Shown here piece after piece: positions 1-11,700 of a DNA stretch of 64,000 nucleotides. The stretch is from Sphaeramia orbicularis. Taxonomy: Eukaryota > Chordata > Actinopteri > Kurtiformes > Apogonidae. Under the pieces are notes generated by a model that was not told the DNA's origin, did no database searches, and saw nothing but the letters and a program-made list of their open reading frames with translations. Both the position numbers and the translations under genes were made by a program. The stretch lies in the NCBI RefSeq assembly GCF_902148855.1, contig NC_043964.1:19558781-19622780 (forward strand). Direction: 5' to 3'. Position 1 is the first letter of the stretch, and each line of letters opens with the position of its first letter.

Positions 1-3000
1 CATTAATTAAAAACAAGGACAGTTTGGAAAATTCCACCGTTTTTTGTTTACATCCGTATCCCCCCACTTTTGAACGCAGTCCAGTATGCACAGTCTTATT
101 ATTTTAACGTCAAAAACTGCCATATTGTAAAAGGAGTCACAATCTTCTTCTTGGACGTATTTCCTACTCTGATCTGGTTCCACCTCTGCAGTTTCTTCCC
201 ACTCAGTCATACTGCCAGTTTCCCAGATCTAGAGTGCACAATGAGAGCCCCCTCCCACCAGCTGCCTGTTATAAGCTGATGTGGTCTGGACAGATTTACA
301 GACAGAAATCAGTCTGCGTACATACCCTCACTCAAAGGGTTTATAGTGGAGTAGTTATAATATATAGACTGTGACTTTATCATAGAAAATAGAGCTGCAA
401 TAATTGCCAAGTGAGTCCAGTAGTTGTGTGTTTGTTCTGGATAATTTTGCTCCTATATTGCACCTGCATCACCTGGCAGAATGTGCGGAAAAAAATTAAA
501 AGTAGATCAAGGTGATGATTGTGGTTTGAGGCTGATTTAGGTTTTTAAAAAAGGGCATTTGTGGCTTTTTTTTTTTTCTCTTTTTTCGTCACCCATGTTT
601 TAAACAATGAACTGGTGCTATATTTTCCCCACTGTTTGTACTCACTGTGTACAGAGTTTACATGATTGTTTTCACTCCCTGAGCTTTGACCCACGCTTTG
701 TTGCAACTGTACATTCCAGTTTTCATGCCACACTGGTAAAATCTCGACATCCTTCCCCATAAGATTAGAACTTTTCATTAAAAATTAGGAATAATAATAG
801 CACATTTTTTAGGCAAAACATTGACTGTCAGTGTGAAAATTACGGGATGTTCTCTAAAGCACATTGAATGGAGCAGTCACAGAACAGCACATGTTTATTT
901 AACGTAGCACCAGGACGTACAGTTACACAAAATGAAGGAGAACCATGCAAAGGGTGACTTGTATACAGTGTTGTATTTCTGTATATGTGTATTAACTAGT
1001 TCACTATGACAATCAAGATGTTTCTGCAGTAGCATCTCACGAGTTTCTCTTGCATTTTAGCGCCTGACTTCAAAAACCGTTCCAAAGACTCAAGCACACA
1101 CAGTGATAACAAAACACAAAAACATTTCCTCACAAATGCACTTGTGACGCCAAGTTTTTGTAGAAGCACAGACTCTTCTTTTTTTTTCTTTCAGTAATAG
1201 TGTGATGATGATTCATTGTAAGTCACACTGAGTGCACCACTGATGGCAAGCACTAAAATATGCCATATACACCATTGCACCCTTAAAAGTCTAGATGTAG
1301 AGATCAGATATTTTCTTTTCCGACTCTGGATCTACTGACTTGCAACGCTTGTAAGATATATCTTCACTACAGCCAATTAATCACACTTTTAACATCTCTG
1401 ATGCTGCTTAAACCTTTTTTTTTTTTTAGTGATGGCAAATATTATCAGCACACAATTGGAGTTCTCGCGTAAAGTTTGACCCCTACAAGACCTCTAGGGG
1501 GAATAAATAGAGAAATATTGAAGACACGATTTCCTCTTAAACACATGGCCCTGACCTTTTTAAATGAGACTTTTTAGATCAAGCGAGAAGCTCAAAGCTA
1601 CAAAATGTTTCCTAAAAGATATAGAGTCACCCGGGCACATTTCCGATCACGTATATTCGAGTATCAATATCGTAACACTTATGATTGTCGAGCTTTTGCT
1701 ATGCCTTAACAACAGTCGTCAAAGTTAGCATTAGTTAAAGCACATCACAGGCCTGTCATTGATTTCCTGTGTCAAAACCCCGCACAAGGAACCATTTTGA
1801 AGCTCCTTGTCTTTTATTGCTACTCGAAGGCTGCCCATTGAGTAGGTGACAACATCGCATGATCAGTCATAGACACAAGGATTTCTGTTTTTCCTTTTTT
1901 TTTTTTTTTCCAGTCGTTCAACAGAATGACTGTGAAATCGATTCTTTGTGACACTGAGATTTAAATGCCTGCAAAAGGGGCTTGTGTCAAAGAGTAGGCA
2001 GCTCGAGGAGAGGGGATTAGTTTGGGGACATGTGTTTGAAGGCTACTTTAATAGGGCCGGCTTTGACTCGCCTTGTCTCCATTTGAGAGTGCTTGTGATA
2101 AAAAAAAAAAAATGTAATAAAAAGAAAAGACCCAAAGAGATGAGAGGAGGGGTTTGACAGTCTGAGAGCTGTGAAGCGGCTGTTCTTTCCCTGCCCCTTT
2201 CACTTTGCTTTGTCTTTGTTGTTGGGACAAAGCAAAGTGCGAACTGCAAAACCGCTACTTCGAGGTTATCTAAGTTAAATGGGCCTCACTTATTAAGAGT
2301 GTGTGCAATATGTAATTAGCTCTCTTGTACTTCTACCAAGGTAGTGCTCTTTGCCTTTTAAATATCCCTGCCTGTTTGTCTGCAAGGACCTGAAACCATG
2401 TTTTACCTGATGCCTCTAAGACTTATCTGTCACCAGAGCGGTTGATCTTGAAGTATTAGATCAGCGGCTACGGCAGAACAACTGTTGTATCCAAAGAAGA
2501 GGCTGCGGAAATTTGTTCTTATTTTACGCAAAAACAGGAAAACAGCACTTAAAATGCAACTTGATGAGTGTGTCAGGTTGCAGCGGTTGCATTTGACTCG
2601 ACACTCCCCCAGATCTTACAATGTACGTAACTGCAAGCTCACAGCACAGCGAATTACGCCTCACTCTGGATCCTGTGTAGCTCTGCCAAGGCAGGTTCAA
2701 GCCCTGGGTTTCATATTGAGTGAAGTCAAATGAAAGAAATTCACTTACTCATGCTGTTCCACACTCAAATCCATAACTCTCTGAGTTAAATTTGCTGCAT
2801 TTGCGTCTGGTGAGCACTGGGGAGGAAGTATTCACGCTTGGCTGCTTTCCTCAAGTATAAAGTCTGAGTTGAACCCCCTTGCTCCAGAATTGCGTGACAA
2901 TGCTCTCTGGAATGATTTTCAAGACAAGTGTTAGTGGGCTGTGATTTCAACATGGCCTCAGGCTTCGTGGTCATGTTGAAGATACTCACAGTGGACGCCC

Positions 3001-4740
3001 CTGGCAATCAGAAAAACTAGAAACTTGAAATCAAACATAGAAGAAATATACATATATAAATATATCTAAGTGAGATGTTTGTGTATGATATTATAATTGT
3101 GAAGAAAAGTGTGATATATATATAAATATAGGACTAGATTAAATTATATACTGTAAAATGTCATCATCTCTTCAGTTTTATATATTAGTGACCATTTTGT
3201 ACAGATTTTTCTTTTTTAATTCATTGAGAGAAATATTACATTTCACACTGAGATTATTTATTCATACGCAGAACATTTTTATATTTGTTTAAAGATATCT
3301 GTATAAATAACAGTTAGCCTCTGTAATATACACTGAAGTTCATTTTTAAACTGTAGGATTTTCTTTATTAACACTGTTAGATTTTATTTAATTCTGATTA
3401 ACAAAAAGCTTGTCCCTAAATCGCTCGTCCAGATCGTCTGCACTTTCGCCTTTTTTACACGAGAGGTCGATGTGAGATGTTTGAGGCTGGACCAGTGCCT
3501 GTGGTTAGGGGCTTATTTTGCTACAGTCTTTTTGTTGTTGTTTTTTTTTTTTTTTTTTGGGGGGGGGGGGTTGTTTTCTGTACCTGTGATTTGTTTTAAT
3601 TCACTCCATCTTGTATTATTATTGTCTTTGGATTCAGTGATGTTGGAGCTGGTTAGAAACACTGATATTGTGGTTACTACTGTGAAATGTAACTTTATGA
3701 GAACAAAGGCTTCGTGTAGAGCCTTAACGCTTCGACAGAAGTTACTTGGCTTTAATTTTCCTCTCTGTGGTGTTTGCATGTGAACAGGAAAGGTACGGAA
3801 GTGGAAAACAACCGCCAAATACGGTTATTAGTCAGTTTTGTTGCTTATTCTGCTCCAGCTGAGTGGCTTTAAGTACAAATAAACCACAACGTAAAACCAC
3901 AAAGATGGATAAATGAGGGAATTCTGTGGAGTTGTATGAATTTCAAGTTTTATCTCTTCCTTTGCCATTGTATCTTTTTTTTATAATGAGCCTACATTCT
4001 ATAGTATGTATATGAGATTTTTACATGAATGTGTGGATGTTCAAAAATCTTGGCATCGAAACTAGAAAAACAAAATTGACCTGTAAATAGGCCAAGTCAT
4101 TCCTAGCGAGTTCTACAAATTGTTATGTCCAAAAGAAGATGTTTTGTTACTAAACTATGACGATGGGTACAAAGGTATATACAAAACAATGCATGTATAG
4201 TATCAAGCAATCGCACGGTGCAGTTGAAAAAAAATGTTGTCTACATGTTTTCTCAAAAAAATGAGAAAGAAAGAGAAAAGCCGTTTTATGTTCGAGGTTT
4301 ACAAACACAAAGGCGGAGACGTTATTTTGGTATCTGTGACAGGCATGTTCAGTCTTACTGTGATGTTATGTGACGATGAAGATGAAGGTAGTGGACGAGA
4401 GTGTTGATTGTCTAGAAGGATTCAGAACGCTTGAACGCACCCAACCAGAAAAGTCACCAGTGACGGTGTACTCTTTCCACAGAGTGATTCTCCCATTTGT
4501 AGAGTAGTGTGATATAAGAACAAAAATAATACAGAAAATAGATCTATAATATAATAATATATCAATTTAAAAGCCTACTGATACTGGAGATACTAATTTA
4601 TCAGTGTGGATGCCATGATATTCTGTGAGATGTGTGTGTTTCCCTGTGAGAAGACAGTAGGCAGTTGAACCTGCCTTCTTTTGTACATAATTTGCTGTGA
4701 TTGTGTGTCTAATAAAGTGCAGCTCTCTTGTACAGTTGTG
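1..4740 (+). other. Non-coding stretch, probable long 3' UTR of a + strand gene
   Basis: No reading frame here resembles a protein I know, and open frames are short. The stretch is A/T-rich with many ATTTA-type motifs and ends in a good polyadenylation context: AATAAA at 4711-4716 followed by a GT-rich run near 4730-4760. A weaker AATAAA lies near 3879. I infer the 3' untranslated end of a gene entering from the left and converging on fmnl1. The gene cannot be named from this window. It could equally be plain intergenic DNA with a chance signal. Confidence 0.4.
4711..4716 (+). terminator. Polyadenylation signal AATAAA
   Basis: Canonical AATAAA on the + strand with a T/GT-rich downstream element within about 20-45 bases. 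It would end the transcript proposed for positions 1-4740. The next recognisable feature, a hAT-type element, starts at 4801. Confidence 0.5.
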
Positions 4741-4800
4741 CTGTCTGACTTTGCTTTTTGGTCATCGGAACACATTGTCTTCAGCTTAAAACATGTAAAC

Positions 4801-5352
4801 CAGTGTTTTTCAACCTTGGGGTCACCTGAAATTTCTAATAATTGATAAAAAAAAAAAAAAAAAAACTTACTAATAAAAAATATATGGTGAGTTGAGAGAG
4901 ACAATCACAATACATAAAAGACATGACAAACTCTGAAGCTGAAACTGAAGCACTTTGGTACTGTTTATCTGTCAAATGTTCATTGTGGTCAGTTTCAGAT
5001 GCTGCAGCTCTTTCATAATTCATAGTTTGAGTTCTTGTTTGTTCAGTATTAATTGTCAGCCTTGTAAATCCAAGCTGGACTGACTGTACATATCCTGACC
5101 AAGGAAAATAAAATTCTCACTTTGTGTAGTAATCTACACCTGGCTTTTCTGCCTCCGTCCATAATAATATACATTATATGACTAAATGTCATCTGAAATT
5201 AAAGTTTACTTGCAATATAGTATAGCAAACTATTACATGATCGAAAACAAATTAATGTTGGCGAAAAAAATATCTCAGTTTTGAATGTCTGGGGTCGCCA
5301 GAAATGTATGATGTTAAAATGGGGTCACGACAAAAAAGGTTGGAAACCATTG
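4801..5352. mobile_element. hAT-type non-autonomous element with 8-bp target duplication
   Basis: The ends are inverted: the left begins CAGTGTTTTTCAACCTT and the right, reverse-complemented, begins CAATGGTTTCCAACCTT. They are flanked by near-identical 8-bp copies, atgtaaac (4793-4800) and atataaac (5353-5360). The 8-bp duplication and CA(G/A)TG...CAACCTT ends are typical of hAT elements. No transposase frame is visible. It sits between the 3' ends of fmnl1 and the left-hand transcript. Confidence 0.7.
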
Positions 5353-5434
5353 ATATAAACTGTATTCATGTTTCAAAAATCTTATATTGTTGACAAAATA
5401 CAAAAGTAGACACTTTTAGGCTTACTATAAAAGT

Positions 5435-5440
5435 TTTAAT
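5435..5440 (-). terminator. fmnl1: Possible fmnl1 poly(A) signal (ATTAAA)
   Basis: ATTAAA on the - strand about 280 bases past the fmnl1 stop codon. It would give a 3' UTR of roughly 300 bases (5410-5718). It is a variant signal chosen by position only; a more distal site is possible. Confidence 0.3.
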
Positions 5441-5718
5441 GGGTAACAAGATTACAAATTTAGTATACAAAATCATAATGCACCACAGAAATATGTTTGA
5501 TGTTTATAGCAAAATGCAGAGTCAAATTAAAAATATCAACTTCTTCCAATTGGATTCTATTTACAGAGCAAGTTCACACTTAAATGTTAAAGTTACATAT
5601 TGTATTACAATGTATTTTGATCATGTATGTATGTACAGAACAGGTTAAAACATGTTCTATTGTTTCTCTGTGTGATTCCAGTTACATTTGTTAAAAAAAA
5701 GTGTTGCACCAGAAGTGC

Positions 5719-8700
5719 TCAAGTGTCCTGGCGCTGTGCTGACCGTCGACCATCTGTCCGTCTGTATGGCGAATTCCTCAAATCTGACAAAAAAAAAAGA
5801 ATGCTTATCAACATCTCGTGAACATCAGCTGTGCAGGGCGTGTATTTAGTCCCATGTGAAGCAGTGTTAACATTACCTGTGATAATGTCCTCCAGAGCGC
5901 CATCCTTCCCTTCCCGTACTTGAGGTTTCACCTGCCTTTTCTTTAGCTCTGCGATCAGGTCCATCTGAGGCATTTTAGGCATCATCGGACCCTAGTAACA
6001 ACCCAAATACAATGAAAGTCAATGCAGAATCTGATACAGTCGAAGGATTTTGTTAAATTGAGGTTTTCAATTTTTTACCTTTTGCACTCCAGCTTTGTTT
6101 GGAGATGAAGATTCTTTCTCCTCTTTGATCTCGCTCTCCATTTTCTTTTTCTGCTCAATCTCTTGCTGTGTTGTCTGTGTCCAATCGACAGAATAATGAT
6201 TAACATACAGTACATGCAACACTTCACAATGGATTCATATCAGAAATCAATCACCTTATAGGCCTTTATGAAGCGTCCAAACATTGGGAAAAACATAGAA
6301 GGCTGTGTAGTTTTGGGGTTCTCTCCAAAATACTCAACCACAGAGCCATAAGATTCCTGGAATGAAACAAAAGGAGACCAACATAAGGAGTAAATATACA
6401 CTCCAGATCGAAATTTTAAGACCAGATGAAAAATTGCAAGAATTTACATTTTGCACTGTTGGATCTTTAGAAGATTCTAAATAGAGTTTCAAAATGCAAA
6501 AAGAAGAAATGGGAGCGAGACAAAAAAAAATAAAAAAAATTAACCCTTTCATGCATAGTGGTCACTCCAGTGGACAGCTGTTGTCCTGTATATTCATGGG
6601 TTTTGTTGTTTAAGTTGCATATCAGCCAACACAGTAGACACTAAATGCCTCATCCCATACAGTACAGTTCATACTGTTGCTTTAACTATTCTGTTCTTGA
6701 TAAACCTGATCTGCAGTGACATGTTTTAGTGTAAATCAACAAACAAAACAGGGTTATTGTTTTTTTTGTTTTGTTTTGTTGTTTTGTTTTTTTTTTTGCA
6801 TATTATCTCCATGAAGTGAATAATAACTAGTATTAGAGTATCTTAAAATGTGGGAAAACATCTGATTAGCAGCACAAAAATGTTTTTATTGCATAGTTTT
6901 CCATATCACTTTCTGATATTAAGTTTTAAATACATGTTTCTTTGCTTAAAAAATCGAAAGCATGGTGTCCAGCTGAGTGCACATTTTTGTAACTCCTTCA
7001 AAAAAAAAAAAAGAAAAAAACAGATTGTATTGTTTTTTTCATGCCTAAAGAGGAATAAAAACACTCAGGAAAAATATCTTGACTAAGGTTCTCATAATTC
7101 ATGCATGAAAGGGTTAATAAGCAATTTATTGAAAACAACAATTAAACTGAAATAGGCTGTTCAAGACCACAGCCTTTAAAAGCCAAAGTCTGCACAAAAT
7201 GTGGATTCAATGTCATTTTCTGTCAGGTATTCACACCGTCATGACCTCCTGATGGCAAAGGCAAAAAAGCTTAATTTCTCTCTTTGAATGTGATCAGATT
7301 GTTGAGCTGCATAAACAAGACCCTTTGCAACACGCCAACGCTGCTGAGGTTGGACGTAACTTTTGTCTCACTCCTATTTCTTCTTTTTGCATTTTGAAAC
7401 TCTACTTAGAACCTTTTTATGATCCAGTATATATTCCTCACAGCTTGTCTGTTTGATATGAATTGCGAACCTGTGCTGTCTTGCTGTCTTTGATCAAAGA
7501 ATTCAGAGCTTCACTGTTGGTTTTAATAAATTCCTTCAACACTGGGCTGTCATCCTGTACCAGGAACTCCTTTTTGGTCATCTCCATTCCTCGTTCTAAT
7601 GAGCGGATATCCTGAAGAATTCCATCCAAAGACACTAGTAAAGACAGAAAAATGTATTACATCCTCCTCATTTTAAATCACAATGGACATAACTTTTTAA
7701 CCCTGTTATATAGATTTACCAAGTGCGGCTTTGTCCACAAAGTGTAGCTCAGTGTAGAAGTTCGCCAAGTCTGGGTATTTTTCCAGGATGATGTTGGTGA
7801 TGAAGTGAAGCAGCGTCTTTGAGCGATCAGTGGACTTGGTTTCCAAAAGCTAAAAATTTAAGACATTGCAAAGGTTAATTCAAATGTTCATAGAGGAAAA
7901 ATAAACTGTACGGGCAAAACAAAGGTTACTCACAAGGTCCAGACTCTGAAGCCGAAAACCATAAGCTGCACCTCTCTTACTGCTGTTCATATAGTTACCA
8001 AAGGCGAGAACAATCTGAAGGGAAACACATAAGATGACACTTTTAGATACATCCATTTTCATTGGTCACTTTAGTCCCTGTGACTTTAAAATCATGAAAT
8101 CTCAGAAGGATTTAATAAAATGCTGCAAAATGTTTACTTTATATTTTAACAGGTAAGGAAAGCATGGATCCTGCTACGATTTACACAGGGTTTCTGCAGG
8201 ATTTTAAATAATCGTAACCTTTTCATGCATTGTGGTCACTCCAGTGGACAGTTCTTCTCCAGTTGTTCTCTTGTATATTCATAGGTTTTGTTGTTTTAGT
8301 TCCATATGAGCCAACACAGTGGACACTTATGCAACATCCCATAATACACTGCAATTCATACCATTACTATAACTTTACTGTTCTTGATAAACCTGATCTG
8401 CAGTAACATTTTTAAGTGTAAATCAGTTATCTGTTAGACAAAAAGAGTTGTTTTTTTGCATATTATATGAGGTAATAACTAGCATTAGAGTATGTTAAAA
8501 TGTGAGAAAACATCAAATTAGCAGCCTTAAAAATGTTTTTATTTCATTGTTTTCATTTTACTTTCTGATATTGGGTTTTAAATACATATTTCTTTACTTA
8601 AAAAATTAAATGCATGGACATTTTTGTAACTCCATGGAAAAAAAAAAAAACTCCATCGCAATTTTTTTTATGCCTAAGGAGGTATAAAAACACTCCAGAA

Positions 8701-11700
8701 AAAAAATCTTGACTAAGGTTCTCATAATTCATGCATGAAAGAGTTAAACTCTAATAATCTTAATTTTAGTCCTAAAAATGATTGAGAATTCCAATGAAAA
8801 TACATTGGACTCAACGTTCCATTCATAATGCTGAATTAATTTCAGTCTTACTTTAAAATCTATATTTTTGGGGCCAGTCAAAATGAATCCATCTGATGTG
8901 TCATGATGTGATGAAAAACAAATTTCCAAAACCCTGCCTCTATTGATGAGTTACAGTTGCTTCTGTTAACATCAGTTTTATATAATATTAGAAGTTTTAA
9001 CAACAGAAACATTCACTAAATTGCCTGTGTAATAATCTTAAAAGGTCAAAAAGTCTTAAAATGAACTTGAAACTTGCAGAAAATCTGGTACATTCGCATA
9101 TTTTCTTCCCTTTTACTTACTTCTAAGATTTTTTTCAGCTTGTCTGAGGACTTGATGGACATGGATGCAGAAATGATGGAGTCCAGTTGCTGTGGACAGA
9201 GTAAGAACATGATCATTGCATAAAATTGTAAAAGTGCTCTTTGTTTTTTTTATGCAATTTACCGTGAACTTAACAAACTGACCGGCTGCAGGCGTTTGAC
9301 AGTGTCAGGAAAGTTGCCCATGAAGGTGAGGGTGTTCATTCGTTGAGTCAGACGAGAAATCTTCCCAAAACGTAACATGAATTTGTCTTCTTCAGCCAGC
9401 TCCTCCATTGGTCGGCCATCTTTCTCATAATTAAGCAGCAGTTTCTTCTCAAAGTCTGTTGGTATGAAGGGCTCGAGCAGCTCCAGGAGGTCAACTGTTA
9501 ATGACTCCTGGTCGTACCTGAGTAAATGAATACAGAATAATAGTCAAACTGGTTAAGGGGATGAAAAAATAGTGCTGGAAGAGCAGGGTGGGTTTAACTG
9601 AAGACTTAAAAAAAACCCACGAGGTTCTTACATCTCAATAGCTGTGCAAATATCAGCTGGGTTCATTTTCGCCTTGCGCAATGTGATCGCAAGATTCTTC
9701 GCCTTGTTGGCATCGATCAAAGATGTCTTACTGGGGGCCTTCTGGGATACCTTCATCTTCTTAGTGACATCAACTGGATTACCCTGAGCCCTGGTCTTAA
9801 ACTGCTCCTCAAATATCTCCATGTTCAACTCCTGATGTACATGAAACAAGAAGTGGAGGAAGGAAAAAAAAAAAGGAAAAGATGAAACATTTTCATTTCA
9901 AGTATCTGAAAGATTAAACTATTGAAGTAAAGTACTAATCTCATACTAGAAGTTCTGTATTAAAAATTCAACTTCAGCCAGGTGTACTTAAAGTAAAAAT
10001 GTTTGCAGAAAAATGGTCATGTGGACTCAATTTAAATCCTTTATATACTGTTGAATAATTTAAAATGATCACAAACAAATGTAGTGCAATAAAAAGTACA
10101 GTATTTTCATCTGGCTTGTAGTGAATTATAAGTTGAAAAGTGCATTGAATTAAAATACTTAACCCATAAAGGCCCAAACAGCCACTGGCGACCAAAACCG
10201 TCTACTGATCTAAACTGTTTAATACCTGTTGATCTACTAATCCTATCAATACATGTAAATAATTGGTGTAAAATACAGTTATTCATCTTTTCATGGTCAT
10301 CACATATGACCCATTTGGACATTCAGAGGCTCCTTAGTTACTGTGGAAACACCGTCATCTTCTACAGCATTGATTCACCAGTAAAACCCATGGAGTCTGA
10401 TCAATGACAGTGGATGGAGACACTGGGTTTATGTTCAGTTACTGATATACAGTATTTTGTTGGAAAAAGTCACTTTTCCTTCAGTTTTCTGTTTTTGATA
10501 TAATAATCCTCAACTTTAATCTGAGCTTTTATGAACATCTGCATGGTCAGTGAGTTAAACATAGGAAAATACATTATTTTCCTTTTAAGTAGTAAATGTT
10601 TATTTTAGTTCTTGATATGTACTATATTGTCGTGTATTGAACTATACTGTTTTGCAATGTATTGCACTGTCTTACTCTGTACTGCACTTATTACACTGTA
10701 TTGTTTTGTTTTGTTTTGTATTGCACGGATCTCTTATTTATTATGTGGGGACTACGGATGAAAATTAGCATTGGTGCTAACTCCGGCATATTTACATGTT
10801 TATACTGAAATGGAATGGAATGAATGCCTAAATAAAGATACATACATACATACATTGTTATTGAAAAAATGCAAAATACAGAGGATGACATTATCGTAAA
10901 TGGTGATAAATCACTTAAGAAAGGTTAAATATAGAGAAAAAATCATTTGGGAACTGTCACAAAAGTAGCATTGGGTCTTTATGGGTTAAATATAATACTT
11001 CAGATTATAACAATAAGAGTAAAAACTCAGTTACTTTCCACTTCAAGTCAAAAATGGAGGAGGAAGGTTCTTACCCCTAAGATCTGCTCATCGTCGAGCT
11101 CATTAAAGACGGTTCCTGTCACCTGGTTCGGTTTTAAAGCCTGCCAGTTTAACAATGGCATCCTGAACTTGGTCTGAATGGGTTTCTTATTTTTGAGCCC
11201 TAAGGGAACAAGAGCGAAGACAGAAAAAGGAACATCAGACACACTTTCAATGTTCGACAACTTCCAACTCATAAGTTCTCAGTATTTTTAGAGCCCATTT
11301 AATATAGAATGCTTCAAAGTTTCTTCTTACCAAATTGAGAGTTTGGTCCTCCAGGAGGTGGTGGGGGTCCACTACCAGGTGGTGGCGGTGGTCCACTTCC
11401 AGGTGGAGGTGGTGGTGGTGGTGGTCCACTCCCAGGTGGAGGTGGTGGGGGTGGTGGTCCAGCACCAGGTAAAGGAGGAGGAGGTGGTGGTCCATCTCCA
11501 GGAGGAGGAGGAGGAGGAGGGGGCGGTGCACAGACTCCAGCTGTAGGAGGTGGGGGAGGTGATGAAGCCTCCCCAAAACCACCAGGAAGGGGAGGAGGAG
11601 GGGGAGGGGGTGGAGGAGCAGAGGCAGAGTGGGAGGATGCAGGGGATGCAGAATCAACGGAGTCTGGACTGCTGGTCTTAGTGGTGGATTCTGAGGCCGG

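Noticed and set aside
7-279. Overlapping 67- and 69-codon frames on opposite strands at the left edge
   Set aside because: No recognisable protein, no splice context; too little sequence to support a gene.
9628-9849. Reading fmnl1 exon 16 through to the apparent stop at 9628
   Set aside because: The stop lies in the intron: the donor GAGAT|GTAAG at 9632 joins to GTACGACCAG and gives AIEMYDQES, as expected of FH2.
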